Counted from the first letter of the stretch, positions 17,238-26,785 are shown. The stretch: DNA of 64,000 nucleotides from Allocoprobacillus sp002160865 (GCF_042850985.1 NZ_AP031415.1:186001-250000), one strand, 5' to 3'. The notes: generated by a model from the sequence alone, not told the origin. Numbers and translations are program-made.

Positions 17238-17396
17238 ATGGGAAATTCAACCGGATCAATGTTTTATATGTTTTTGATTATTATTGTTGTTTATATTGTT
17301 GGGATGTGTATTTATTTAGGATTTCAAAAATTTAAAAAATGGTTAAATAAACGCAATGATTTAAAATTTCAGGAAAGAAGGGATCATCATGGTTGA
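17238..17396 (+). CDS. Small single-span membrane protein of the feo operon
   Basis: A 52-residue ORF read directly from the sequence. It begins MGNSTGSMFYM, has a hydrophobic helix at about residues 8-28 (FYMFLIIIVVYIVGMCIYL) and a basic tail (KFKKWLNKRN). AGAGGTAGG lies 5 bases before the ATG, 6 bp after the preceding gene. Its end overlaps the next gene by 8 bp, so coupling is likely. The tight packing supports a real gene. I do not recognise a family; it may be a small FeoB partner subunit. Confidence 0.7.
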   Translation: MGNSTGSMFYMFLIIIVVYIVGMCIYLGFQKFKKWLNKRNDLKFQERRDHHG

Positions 17397-17757
17397 TGCA
17401 ATTATTATTGGGATAGTTGTTGTTTTGTTGTGGTTTGCATTAAAAGGCAGTATGAAACATTTTAAAGGTGATGGTTCTTGTTGTGGTGGAAGCCACAAAA
17501 ATCTTGATGTTGAAGAAAAGAAATTAAAATATCCAATCATTGGAAAGAAAGTTTTAAAAATTGAAGGAATGCATTGTGATCATTGTGTAAAACATGTTCA
17601 AAATGCGATTAATTCTATAGATGGTGCAAGTGCAAAAGTAGATTTAAAAACACAAACTGCCGAAGTCAGTTATGATCGAGAAATCAATGATGATGATTTA
17701 TATCGTGTTATAGAAAAAGCTGGATATCATATTCAGTCTATGACTCATGAATTATAA
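17389..17757 (+). CDS. FeoB-associated Cys-rich segment fused to a heavy-metal-associated (HMA) domain
   Basis: A 122-residue protein with two parts. Residues 1-40 are a membrane helix (AIIIGIVVVLLWFAL) and a GDGSCCGGSHKN motif, as in FeoB-associated Cys-rich proteins. Residues 52-122 form a ferredoxin-like HMA domain with the metal site GMHCDHC near 60-66, the same motif as copper chaperones and P-type ATPases. It ends the feo operon and has GAAGGG upstream. A membrane-tethered metal-binding domain beside FeoB could receive or exclude Cu(I) or other soft metals. The fused form is unusual to me but has not been searched. Confidence 0.82.
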   Translation: MVDAIIIGIVVVLLWFALKGSMKHFKGDGSCCGGSHKNLDVEEKKLKYPIIGKKVLKIEGMHCDHCVKHVQNAINSIDGASAKVDLKTQTAEVSYDREINDDDLYRVIEKAGYHIQSMTHEL

Positions 17758-17763
17758 TAAATG

Positions 17764-17790
17764 AAAGAGCTGTTGAAAAGACAGCTTTTT
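17764..17790 (+). terminator. Terminator of the feo operon
   Basis: AGCTGT pairs with ACAGCT, extended by A/T pairs with one mismatch, followed by five T. Confidence 0.75.
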
Positions 17791-17856
17791 GTGTTAGTTT
17801 AAAAATTATTATTGATATGTTAAAATGTGGTTTAAAAAGATAGGAGAGTGATATCA

Positions 17857-18276
17857 ATGATAAAGTACGAAGAAAATGTACTAAAGATTGAAGATATTCA
17901 AGCAATAAGAAAAGCAGTACATTGGTCTATGTTTACAGATCACCAATTACAACAAGCATTAAATATGACTGTTTATAGTATTGTTGTGAAGGATGATGAA
18001 AATGTTATCGCAATGGGGAGATTAATAGGTGATGGAATTTATTATTTGATATGTGATGTAGCTGTTATTCCTGAATATCAAAAACAAGGAATTGGAACGA
18101 GAATTATTGAAAAAATCATTGAATATGTTCAAAATCACTTACAAAACAATGAACGTTGTTCTATTCAATTAATAGCTGCAAAGGGAAAAGAAGCATTTTA
18201 TGAAAGCTTAGGATTTGCAAGAATACCTAATGATTTATCAGGTCATGGAATGCAGATGTTTATAAAGAAAAAATAA
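17857..18276 (+). CDS. GNAT family N-acetyltransferase
   Basis: A 139-residue acetyl-CoA-dependent acyltransferase. The core is DVAVIPEYQKQGIGTRIIEKIIEY near residues 67-90, which contains the QxxGxG/A pyrophosphate-binding loop. YESLGFARI near the end is the typical beta-alpha motif. The ATG at 17857 has AGGAGAG about 8 bases upstream; a GTG at 17848 overlaps that site. It stands alone between the feo operon and the GH125 gene. The acceptor substrate is unknown. Confidence 0.88.
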   Translation: MIKYEENVLKIEDIQAIRKAVHWSMFTDHQLQQALNMTVYSIVVKDDENVIAMGRLIGDGIYYLICDVAVIPEYQKQGIGTRIIEKIIEYVQNHLQNNERCSIQLIAAKGKEAFYESLGFARIPNDLSGHGMQMFIKKK

Positions 18277-18339
18277 TACATCATTAGAAATAGAAATCAA
18301 TGACTATTTTTTATAAAATGGATATAAGGAGTGGTTGAT

Positions 18340-19602
18340 ATGAATATAAAAGAAGTTTTACAAAAAGCTGATGAAGTGATTGAAGATCAAAAATTAAGAG
18401 AAATGTTTAAAAAGTGTTTTATGTCTACATTGGAAACAAGTGTAAAAGTAGATGGGGAGAAAACTTATATTATTACTGGTGATATTAATGCCATGTGGTT
18501 ACGTGATTCCAGTTGTCAAGTGCATCATTATTTATCATTGATGAAAGATGATAGTGATTTACAAAATAAGGTTAAAGGATTGATAAAATCACAAGTTGAT
18601 TATATATTATTGGATCCTTATGCTAATGCATTTTTAAATACAGAAGATGTTGAAAGAGAATATCACGATACAACAATTATGAAACCTTATGTATGGGAAA
18701 GAAAATTTGAATTGGATTCATTGTGCTATCCTGTTCAGTTGGCTTATCTATATTTGAAAGAAACAAATGATGATACGATTTTTGATAAACAATATCTTCA
18801 TTTTATTCAAACAATTTTGGATGTTTTTGAAACTGAGCAATACCATAGTCAAAAATCAAGTTATACTTTTGAAAGAGATATGGCAAAAGTATGGAATTTA
18901 AGAAAAACGGAAACTTTACAAAATCATGGACATGGTTTTGATACAAGATATACAGGGATGATTTGGAGTGCATTTCGTCCAAGTGATGATGCCTGTGCCT
19001 TGAATTATAATATTCCCGGTAATATGTTTTGCAGTGTGATTTTATCTTACTTACAAGAAATTGTTAAAGATATTTATCATGATGAATATTTGGAAGAACG
19101 TATTCAAGATTTGAAATTTGAGATTGATTATGGAATTGAATTGTTTGGAACATATGTTCATCCAAAATATGGGAAAATCTATGCTTATGAAACAGATGGA
19201 TATGGAAATCATGTTTTAATGGATGATGCAAATGTCCCAAGCTTATTATCTTTACCATATTTAGGATACTGTAATGAAGATAATGAGATTTATCAAAATA
19301 CAAGACGTTTTATTTTAAGTCATGATAATCCTTATTATTATGAAGGGACAAAAGCCAAAGGCATTGGTTCACCACATACATGGAAAGAATATGTATGGCC
19401 AATCGCTTTAACAATGCAGGCATTGACATCAAATGATGAACAAGAAATTCAAACACTTATTGATATGATTGTGAATAATACAGGTGATACAAGATATTGT
19501 CATGAAAGTTTTGACGTCAATGATGATAGCCAATATACAAGACCATGGTTTTGTTGGGCAAACTCTTTATTTGCAGAACTGATTATGAAAGTGTATTTCT
19601 AA
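18340..19602 (+). CDS. Glycoside hydrolase family 125 exo-alpha-1,6-mannosidase
   Basis: A 420-residue intracellular inverting alpha-mannosidase, no signal peptide. The signature GDINAMWLRDSSCQVHHYL near residues 48-66 is diagnostic of GH125. GHGFDTRYTGMIWSAFRPSDD and NIPGNMFCSV give the substrate pocket. GIGSPHTWKEYVWPIA with a glutamate, and YTRPWFCWANSLFAELI at the end, are also family motifs. It opens a locus with PTS EIIC, GH38, RpiR and GH3, so it probably trims mannose from imported N-glycan-type oligosaccharides. The ATG at 18340 has AAGGAG at 8 bases. Confidence 0.92.
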   Translation: MNIKEVLQKADEVIEDQKLREMFKKCFMSTLETSVKVDGEKTYIITGDINAMWLRDSSCQVHHYLSLMKDDSDLQNKVKGLIKSQVDYILLDPYANAFLNTEDVEREYHDTTIMKPYVWERKFELDSLCYPVQLAYLYLKETNDDTIFDKQYLHFIQTILDVFETEQYHSQKSSYTFERDMAKVWNLRKTETLQNHGHGFDTRYTGMIWSAFRPSDDACALNYNIPGNMFCSVILSYLQEIVKDIYHDEYLEERIQDLKFEIDYGIELFGTYVHPKYGKIYAYETDGYGNHVLMDDANVPSLLSLPYLGYCNEDNEIYQNTRRFILSHDNPYYYEGTKAKGIGSPHTWKEYVWPIALTMQALTSNDEQEIQTLIDMIVNNTGDTRYCHESFDVNDDSQYTRPWFCWANSLFAELIMKVYF

Positions 19603-19626
19603 GAGGTAACAGCCTCTTATTTTTTT
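19601..19626 (+). terminator. Terminator between GH125 and the PTS gene
   Basis: AAGAGG (19601-19606) pairs with CCTCTT (19613-19618), followed by a T run. The stem is only 6 bp, so readthrough is possible. Confidence 0.65.
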
Positions 19627-19668
19627 GTGGAAATCTGTAAAAATATTACAGGTTTTGTAATTTCTATT

Positions 19669-19682
19669 TGAAAGTGCTTTCT
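19669..19682. promoter_or_regulatory. Catabolite-responsive element (cre)-like site
   Basis: TGAAAGTGCTTTCT matches the CcpA cre consensus TGWAARCGYTWWCW at all positions except one central base (C to T) and is palindromic. It lies just upstream of a TATACT -10 box (19684-19689) for the PTS gene, so CcpA-type repression is likely. Confidence 0.55.
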
Positions 19683-19713
19683 GTATACTTATTGTTGTTG
19701 AGGAGGAAAAAAT

Positions 19714-21054
19714 ATGAAATTAATTATGTCATTTTTAGAGAAGTATCTTATGCCACTATCTGACAAAGTTACTTCAAACAAGTTATTAAATGCGATTAAA
19801 GACGCATGTATCTTAACGAGTCCATTTACTGTTGTTGGATCTCTTGCAGGTTTAGTGAGTCAACAAGCTAATTATTGGTTTGGTGAATGGGGAATTCCTT
19901 TAGATGGAATCTTAGGAAGTATTATTAATGCTTTCGCAAATATTAATACAGTCGCTATGGGTATGACTGGTTTAGTTGTTGTATTGGCTTCATCTTACAA
20001 TTATTCTAATCAGTTAAGAGCAAATAAAACAGGTGATAAATGTGTTCCACTAGTTGCTTGTATTGTTTCACTTATTGCTTATATTGCTACAATTCCAAAT
20101 GCTATTGATGTTGGTGATTCAACAATTACAGCATTCCAAATTAATTTCTTCAATTATGAAGGTATGTTTACAGGGATGATTATTGGTTTAGCTTCATCAT
20201 TCTTATACTATCATTTAGTTAATTCTAAATATACAATTAAATTACCAGGACAAGTTCCACCAATGGTTTTAAATTCATTTTTATCTATTATTCCATTTTT
20301 TGTAATTATGGTTATTTTCTCAGTTATTAAAGAAGTTGTTGTACTTTGTGGTTATGCTTCATTACAGGCATTAATTACTGAATTTATTATTTCACCATTA
20401 AATGGTATTGGTACAGGATTACCAGCTGTTATTTTGGTTATCATTATTATGCAATTATTATGGTTCTTTGGTGTTCACGGATTCTCAATTATGTGGGGAT
20501 TAATCTCAGTTTTATGGATGCCAATCTTCTATGAACACATTCAAATGTATGTGGAAACAGGATCTTTTGATGGAATTACACAAGTTGCTCCAAATACACT
20601 ATGTAATGTTTATGCCATGATTGGAGGATCTGGTTCAACATTGGCTCTTGTTGTCTTGTTATTGGTATTAGGTAAAAAAGGTTCTGCAGAAAGATCTATT
20701 GGTAAAGTAGCCATTATTCCAGGATTATTTGGTATTAATGAACCAGTAACATTTGGTTTGCCAATCGTATTAAATCCTATTATGTTCTTACCATTTGTTT
20801 TTGTTCCTGTTATCAATGCAATTATTGGTTATTTTGCAACTTCATGGGGATGGGTTAATCATTTAGTTGTTTTAAATTCTGGAGTTGAACCTATCTTTGT
20901 TAACGCATGGGTATTAGGTGCATTTACAATCAGTCCAGTTATCTTATGTATTGTATTGTTTATTGTTGATTTAATCTTATATTATCCATTTGTAAAACTA
21001 CAAATTAAACAAAATAGTATTGAAGCTCAGAATGAAGGTGTCACACTTGAATAA
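19714..21054 (+). CDS. PTS transporter subunit EIIC, lactose/cellobiose family
   Basis: A 446-residue membrane permease that carries a sugar during PEP-dependent phosphorylation. FLEKYLMPLSDKVTSNKLLNAIKDACILTSPFTVVGSL at the N-terminus is typical of CelB-type EIIC (PF02378). The conserved GINEPVTFGLPIVLNPIMFLP near residue 350 holds the sugar-binding Glu. About eight to ten membrane segments are visible. No EIIA or EIIB gene is in the window, so it must borrow them. It overlaps the GH38 gene by 8 bp. Context suggests import of mannosides or beta-glucosides. Confidence 0.92.
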   Translation: MKLIMSFLEKYLMPLSDKVTSNKLLNAIKDACILTSPFTVVGSLAGLVSQQANYWFGEWGIPLDGILGSIINAFANINTVAMGMTGLVVVLASSYNYSNQLRANKTGDKCVPLVACIVSLIAYIATIPNAIDVGDSTITAFQINFFNYEGMFTGMIIGLASSFLYYHLVNSKYTIKLPGQVPPMVLNSFLSIIPFFVIMVIFSVIKEVVVLCGYASLQALITEFIISPLNGIGTGLPAVILVIIIMQLLWFFGVHGFSIMWGLISVLWMPIFYEHIQMYVETGSFDGITQVAPNTLCNVYAMIGGSGSTLALVVLLLVLGKKGSAERSIGKVAIIPGLFGINEPVTFGLPIVLNPIMFLPFVFVPVINAIIGYFATSWGWVNHLVVLNSGVEPIFVNAWVLGAFTISPVILCIVLFIVDLILYYPFVKLQIKQNSIEAQNEGVTLE

Positions 21055-23692
21055 TATTCATTTTATTCCCCATGTTCATTGGGATAGAGAATGGCTACGT
21101 TCAACTGATGCTTCACGTATTAAATTGTGTTATTATTTTGATAGATTGATTGATATGTTAGAAAATGATCCACAAATGAAATGTTTTACATTTGATGGAC
21201 AAACAGCTGCATTAGAAGATTATCTTGCAATTAAACCATTTCAAAAAGAACGTATTGCAAGATTGGTTAAAGCTCAAAAATTATTTATAGGTCCTTGGTA
21301 TGTTCAGCCAGATATGATTATACCTTCTGGCGAAGCATTATTAAGAAACCTTATTATTGGAAGTCAATATGCAAAATCACTAGGTCATTGTATGCAAGTT
21401 GGATGGGTGCCAGATGCTTTTGGTCAAAATAAAGTAACACCTTACCTTTTTAAACAAATTGGAATGAAAGGTATCTTTGCATGGCGAGGATTTGATTATG
21501 ATACATTAGAAGATTCATTGTTTTTATGGAAAGGGAATGGAGATACTGTTTTACCATCAGTTCACTTTGCCTTAGGATATGGACATTATCGTGGATTTCC
21601 TGAAAATTACGAAGATGTTAAAAAGGATATGGAAAACTTTCTTCCTAAATTAAAAGAACGTTATAAAGATGGGGAAATTCTATTCATGTTAGGAAGCGAT
21701 TATGCTTTTCCTAGACGTCATTCTTCTCAGATGATAGAAAAATTGAAAAACGATCAATATCCATGTCAAATGACAAATCCAGAAGAATTTTTAGATACTA
21801 TTTTAAAAACTGCAAAACAAAATAATCATGAACTAACTGTTTATGAGGGTGAAGCTAGAAGTGCTGCTTTAGGTCGTATTCATGCTGGAATTACATCTAC
21901 ACGTATAGATATAAAAAATGCTATGCGATATTATGAAACATTGATGGCAAAAGTTGTTGAACCAATGATCAGTATTACAAGATCATTAGGTGGGTATTGT
22001 GATCAAGAACTTGTGAATTATTTCTGGAAAATTATCTTTAAAAATCAATTCCATGATTCCATTTATAGTTCATCTCCAGATAGTATCAATCATACAGTTG
22101 AAAATCGTTTGTTGAATTTACGTCATGGATTAAACGAATTGATTTGGATGAACTTTAGATTCTTAGCTGAAAAAGTAGATTTAAGTGAACTTCAAGATAA
22201 TGAAGATATTCTTGTATTGTTTAATACTTTACCATATGCTAGACAAGATTATGCGTTTGTGAGCATGATTGTTAAAGATAAAGATTTTGTATTAAAACGT
22301 CAAGATGGAACAATTGTTCCTTACCAGTTAATGAATGAAATAAAAGAAACATGCCATGATATTGAATACTATAATGGTATGGAAAATTTCCATGATTCTG
22401 GTGAGGTTCTAGAAGGAACGAAGTTTAAAATTCAATTAAAAATTGATACATCTTTCTTACCAGCAATGGGGTATGAAATCTTAAAAGTATGTTTTAAAGA
22501 AAAGACAGAAAAAACTTTACAAGGTGATGTTGTCATTACAGATTGTGGAGCTAAAAATAAGTATTTATCAATGAATATTGAAGAAGATGGAACTTTAACA
22601 GTGACAAATCAATTAACAGGTGAAACATATCATCGTCTTCATACCCTTGTTGAAAAAGGTGATGATGGTGATGAATATAATTATTCACCTTGTATAGATG
22701 ATAAAGAAATCAGAATTAATGATACAAAACCAACTGTTGAACTCATTGAAGCATCTTCAATAGAAGCTAAATATCGTCTGACTTTTAATGTGAAAGTACC
22801 TGAGAAGGTTATTAATCATCATCGTAGTGATGAAAAGGTAGCTTTATGTATTGTGACAGATATCTCATTAAAAGCAAATAGTCAAACAATTGATTTTGAA
22901 ACAACAATTGATAATCATTCATGTGATCATATTGTAAGAGTTACTTTTGATGATATTTATACTTCTCATCAAAACTGCAGTCAGGATCAATTTGGAACAA
23001 TTATAAGAGATAATGTTATAACAAACCAAAAAGGTCTTGATAATGGAGCAACTGAATTTGTTTTACCAATTTATGCAATGCAAAGATTTGTAAAACTCAA
23101 TCATGATAAGTCTATTATGGCTATGATCAGTCGCGGACCGCTTGAATATGAGGTAGAAGATAATCAAAAAATTTGTTTAACACTTTTAAGAAGTGTTGGA
23201 AAATTTGGTAAAGCAGATCTTTTAATTAGACCAGGAAGATCTTCTGGTTATCGTATGGATACACCATCATCACAACTTTTAGATAAAAAAATAACAAGTG
23301 AATATTCACTTTTCTTTGGAGAAAGTCATCAAATGTCAATGCTTGTACGCAATGCCGAAGTTTTAAATACTCCTGTACAATCACGTTATCTTAATGATAT
23401 TAGTCGTCAACAAAATCAAAATTTAGCTTGGAGATATGAAAATATAGATTTAGATTCTAGAGTTGAATTGATGGCGTATAAAAAAGCAGAGTCAGGACAA
23501 GCTTCAGTTATTCGTATTCTTAATAATAGAAATGAGGATATTGAAAATGTTATTCTTTCTATAGATGCAGATAAGAAATGTTATCTTGCTACGGCACAGG
23601 AAGAAAAGCAGGAAGAACTTATCAATAAAGATGGCAAAATTTGTATTAAAAGCATGATGTCAAATACTTTCATAACTGTTATAATAGAGTAG
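21047..23692 (+). CDS. Glycoside hydrolase family 38 alpha-mannosidase
   Basis: About 881 residues, the normal size for bacterial GH38. The zinc site HVHWDREW lies near the N-terminus. The catalytic nucleophile Asp 123 is in WVPDAFGQN. FHDSIYSSSPDSINH near residue 340 supplies the second metal His/Asp. The C-terminal half is beta-rich (GH38C). The start is uncertain: the TTG at 21047 overlaps the EIIC stop and has GAAGGTG 6 bases upstream, while the ATG at 21032 lacks a good site. With GH125 it would dismantle imported alpha-mannosides, as in the N-glycan loci known in streptococci; that parallel is inference. Confidence 0.92.
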   Translation: MNNIHFIPHVHWDREWLRSTDASRIKLCYYFDRLIDMLENDPQMKCFTFDGQTAALEDYLAIKPFQKERIARLVKAQKLFIGPWYVQPDMIIPSGEALLRNLIIGSQYAKSLGHCMQVGWVPDAFGQNKVTPYLFKQIGMKGIFAWRGFDYDTLEDSLFLWKGNGDTVLPSVHFALGYGHYRGFPENYEDVKKDMENFLPKLKERYKDGEILFMLGSDYAFPRRHSSQMIEKLKNDQYPCQMTNPEEFLDTILKTAKQNNHELTVYEGEARSAALGRIHAGITSTRIDIKNAMRYYETLMAKVVEPMISITRSLGGYCDQELVNYFWKIIFKNQFHDSIYSSSPDSINHTVENRLLNLRHGLNELIWMNFRFLAEKVDLSELQDNEDILVLFNTLPYARQDYAFVSMIVKDKDFVLKRQDGTIVPYQLMNEIKETCHDIEYYNGMENFHDSGEVLEGTKFKIQLKIDTSFLPAMGYEILKVCFKEKTEKTLQGDVVITDCGAKNKYLSMNIEEDGTLTVTNQLTGETYHRLHTLVEKGDDGDEYNYSPCIDDKEIRINDTKPTVELIEASSIEAKYRLTFNVKVPEKVINHHRSDEKVALCIVTDISLKANSQTIDFETTIDNHSCDHIVRVTFDDIYTSHQNCSQDQFGTIIRDNVITNQKGLDNGATEFVLPIYAMQRFVKLNHDKSIMAMISRGPLEYEVEDNQKICLTLLRSVGKFGKADLLIRPGRSSGYRMDTPSSQLLDKKITSEYSLFFGESHQMSMLVRNAEVLNTPVQSRYLNDISRQQNQNLAWRYENIDLDSRVELMAYKKAESGQASVIRILNNRNEDIENVILSIDADKKCYLATAQEEKQEELINKDGKICIKSMMSNTFITVIIE

Positions 23693-23709
23693 ATTTTCTA
23701 CTCTATTTT
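23683..23709 (+). terminator. Hairpin terminator after GH38
   Basis: AATAGAGTAG (23683-23692) pairs with CTACTCTATT (23698-23707), followed by TT. The stop codon is inside the left arm. With few T after the stem it may be only partial. Confidence 0.6.
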
Positions 23710-23730
23710 CATATGGAAGGATTGATAAAA

Positions 23731-24492
23731 ATGAGTCTTATTAAGAATTTTCAAGAATTTGGTAATCAATTAACTGAGTTGGAAGTAGAATGCTTTCATA
23801 AACTATTAAGCTTTCAAAATTTACAGCCTAACTTAACAATATCATCATTATCAGAAACATTAAATGTTTCAACAACAACAATTTTTAGAATGGTGAAAAA
23901 ACTCAATTATAAAACTTTTATGGATTTTCGTTATGATCTTCTCTATCATCGTAGAGATCAATATGAGTTGACTTCAAAATGTGAAAATACTTGTGACAGT
24001 ATAGAAAAAGAAATTAAAGATACAATGTCAATGTTACGACATTTGGATATTAGTCAAGCAATTGATGATATTGTACATGCTAAAAGTGTTCTCATATGTT
24101 CTTCAGGAATGAATAAATATGTTGCTAAAATATTGGCTGTAAAATTAAGTCTGTTTGGAATTAGAACAATCTATCCAGACGATAGTTGGTTTTTGTATTT
24201 GGAAGCTAATAATTTAACAACTCAAGACTTTGTGATAGTGATATCACGTGGTGGTGAAACAAAAGATATTATTGATGTTATGAAGATTGCAAAAATGAAT
24301 GGTTGTAAGATGTTACTGATTTCTGAACAGATTCATTCATCTATGTCTAAATTATCTGATTATACAATGAATGTTTCCGTATCAAAGGATGAAGGATATG
24401 ATATAGATTCACGTTTACATATGCATTTAGCTATTGAGTATTTATTACGTGAATTAGTCAATCAACATTTATATAGCAAGAAATATTTATAA
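23731..24492 (+). CDS. MurR/RpiR family transcriptional regulator
   Basis: A 253-residue sugar-phosphate-responsive regulator. Residues 1-75 form the HTH_6 domain, with TISSLSETLNVSTTTIFRMVKKL as the recognition helix region and FMDFRYDL after it. Residues 105-240 form a SIS domain, with ICSSGMNKYVAKILAVKLSLFG and VIVISRGGETKDIIDVMKIA binding the phosphosugar. The ATG at 23731 has GGAAGGA 9 bases upstream; the ATG at 23713 overlaps that site. It sits between GH38 and GH3 and probably controls the locus in response to a phosphosugar made by the PTS. Confidence 0.9.
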   Translation: MSLIKNFQEFGNQLTELEVECFHKLLSFQNLQPNLTISSLSETLNVSTTTIFRMVKKLNYKTFMDFRYDLLYHRRDQYELTSKCENTCDSIEKEIKDTMSMLRHLDISQAIDDIVHAKSVLICSSGMNKYVAKILAVKLSLFGIRTIYPDDSWFLYLEANNLTTQDFVIVISRGGETKDIIDVMKIAKMNGCKMLLISEQIHSSMSKLSDYTMNVSVSKDEGYDIDSRLHMHLAIEYLLRELVNQHLYSKKYL

Positions 24493-24509
24493 TTAAATGA
24501 GGAAAGAAA

Positions 24510-26720
24510 ATGGTAGAAAATATTGTTAAACAAATGACTTTAAAAGAAAAGGTTGGTCAATTAAATCAACATTTATATGGGTGGCAATGTTATAAAAAAA
24601 TAGGAGATCACTTTGAATTAACTGATTTATTTAAGAAACATGTTAAAGAATATGGTGGAATAGGAGCTATCTATGGCATTATGAGGGCAGATGCATGGTC
24701 ACAGATAGACGAAAATAATGGAATTAACAGAGAAGAAAGTTATCAAGTGATTCAAATGATTCAAGATTATATAAAAAAACATTCTCGTTTTCAAATACCG
24801 GCATTGATTACTGAAGAATGTGTTCATGGTCATATGGCTTTACAAAGCCCTGTTTTTCCTACCCAGCTAGCAATGGGAATGTCATGGAATCCAGATTTGA
24901 TGGAAAAAATAGCATGTCATGTGAGTCAAGAACTTGCCGCAAAAGGTGGAAATCTTGCATTGTTTACAGGATTTGATGTCCTAAGAGATCCACGTTGGGG
25001 AAGAAGTGAAGAATGCTTTAGTGAAGATGCATATTTGACTTCAAGAATGACAGAGAGTGCTGTTAAAGGCTTTGAAAAAGATGATAATGGTGTGAGTGTT
25101 GTTGTGAAACATTTATGTGCACAGGGAGCTTGTGAAGGTGGTCATAATTCAGATGCTGCTAAAATTGGTCCTAGAGAATTAAGAGAAATCCATTTACCAC
25201 CTGTGAAAGCAGCTGTAAAAGCAGGAGCAAAAGGGGTCATGGCTGCCTATAATGAAATTGATGGTATTCCATGTCATATCAATAAGAATTTGCTGAATCA
25301 AATTTTAAGAAATGAATATGGTTTTGATGGTATTGTTATGGCTGATGGATGTGCACTGGATAGATTGCTTTTATTAGATGATAATCCTTTAAAAATGGGA
25401 AGTTTAGCTTTGAAAGCAGGTGTTGATCTAAGCTTATGGGATCAAGTGTATACAAAGCTTGATAAGGCTATTGAAGAAGGTTATTTAGATGAAAAAGAAT
25501 TAGATGCTGCTGTTGAGAGAATTTTAAAATTAAAAGAAAGACTAGGTCTTTTTCAATCAGAAAGAAAGAAAATCTCTTTACCACAAAGTGATGAACTGTT
25601 GCTTCAAAGTGCCAGAGAATGTCAGGTGCTATTAAAAAATGAACAACAAATTTTACCATTAGATAAATCTTCTAAAATAGCTGTTATTGGACCTAATGCT
25701 CACCATTATTTAAATCAATTAGGTGATTATACAGCTTATCAGAATCCACAAGATATTGTGACAGTTTATCAAGGTATCTGTAAAAAAGCTAAAAATGTTA
25801 GCTATGCTTTAGGTTGTACAACACGAAAAAATCAGTTTGAAAACTTAGAAGAAACATTAAAGATAGCTAAGCAAGCAGATGTTGTTGTACTGGTATTAGG
25901 TGGCAATAGTACTCGTTTATACCAAAATGCTTTTGAAAATAATGGAGCATTGAGGATTCAAAATGAAAATGAAATGAACTGTGGAGAAAATATTGATTTA
26001 GCTTCTCTGGAATTGGAAGGATACCAAAACAAACTTATACAAGAAATAAGTAAAGTCAATAAAAACATTGTCACTGTATTAATTCAAGGAAGAGTTCATG
26101 TTATTGAAGATGTTTTCAATTATTCAAAAGCTGTTATATCAAGTTTTTATCCTGGATCAAGAGGTGGCGATGGGATAGGAGATGTATTATTTGGAGATTA
26201 TAATCCTAGTGGACATTTAAGTGTATCGGTTCCTCGTCATGTTGGAGCACTTCCATGTTATTATAATCATAAACATAATGGTGCACAAAAAGATTATATT
26301 GATTTACCATCAGGACCTCGTTTCCCTTTTGGCTATGGAATGAGTTATACGACTTTTGATTACCGAAATATATCATTACCATCTCAAATAACTATACAGG
26401 AATTAAAAGAACATGGTCTAACAATATCATTAGATGTATACAATACTGGTCATATGGATGGAGAAGATGTAGTTCAAGTTTATATTAAACATATTCAATC
26501 TAGTATCGTTTCAAGAGTGTTAGAACTAAAAGGTTTTCAAAAAGTATTTGTTCCCCATCAAACTTTTTCTACAGTAACAATTACTCTAGGATATGAAGAT
26601 TTAGCAATATGGAATATAGATATGGACAATATTGTAGAACTGGGGAAAATGGCAGTTTGTATTGGACAAGACTCTCAAAATTATCAAGAATATTATGTAC
26701 AAGTTGTAAAGAGCTACTAA
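24510..26720 (+). CDS. Glycoside hydrolase family 3 beta-glucosidase-type enzyme
   Basis: A 736-residue cytosolic GH3 enzyme. The N-terminal barrel starts MTLKEKVGQLNQ and has DPRWGRSEECFSED, KHLCAQGA and the nucleophile Asp 279 in GIVMADGCALDR. The alpha/beta sandwich domain begins around 385 (KIAVIGPNAHH). FPFGYGMSYTTF leads to a C-terminal fibronectin III-like domain. The length is normal. The ring of neighbours (GH125, GH38) suggests a broad oligosaccharide diet; beta-glucoside, beta-xyloside and beta-GlcNAc cannot be told apart by eye. It follows the RpiR gene by 17 bp and is closed by a terminator. Confidence 0.92.
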   Translation: MVENIVKQMTLKEKVGQLNQHLYGWQCYKKIGDHFELTDLFKKHVKEYGGIGAIYGIMRADAWSQIDENNGINREESYQVIQMIQDYIKKHSRFQIPALITEECVHGHMALQSPVFPTQLAMGMSWNPDLMEKIACHVSQELAAKGGNLALFTGFDVLRDPRWGRSEECFSEDAYLTSRMTESAVKGFEKDDNGVSVVVKHLCAQGACEGGHNSDAAKIGPRELREIHLPPVKAAVKAGAKGVMAAYNEIDGIPCHINKNLLNQILRNEYGFDGIVMADGCALDRLLLLDDNPLKMGSLALKAGVDLSLWDQVYTKLDKAIEEGYLDEKELDAAVERILKLKERLGLFQSERKKISLPQSDELLLQSARECQVLLKNEQQILPLDKSSKIAVIGPNAHHYLNQLGDYTAYQNPQDIVTVYQGICKKAKNVSYALGCTTRKNQFENLEETLKIAKQADVVVLVLGGNSTRLYQNAFENNGALRIQNENEMNCGENIDLASLELEGYQNKLIQEISKVNKNIVTVLIQGRVHVIEDVFNYSKAVISSFYPGSRGGDGIGDVLFGDYNPSGHLSVSVPRHVGALPCYYNHKHNGAQKDYIDLPSGPRFPFGYGMSYTTFDYRNISLPSQITIQELKEHGLTISLDVYNTGHMDGEDVVQVYIKHIQSSIVSRVLELKGFQKVFVPHQTFSTVTITLGYEDLAIWNIDMDNIVELGKMAVCIGQDSQNYQEYYVQVVKSY

Positions 26721-26732
26721 GGTGGCTCTTTT
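26708..26732 (+). terminator. Terminator after the GH3 gene
   Basis: AAAGAGC (26708-26714) pairs with GCTCTTT (26725-26731), ending in T residues and containing the GH3 stop codon. Confidence 0.65.
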
Positions 26733-26785
26733 AACATATCTATGGTATGATAATATCAATGGATGAAAGAAAAGAGGATGGTTTT

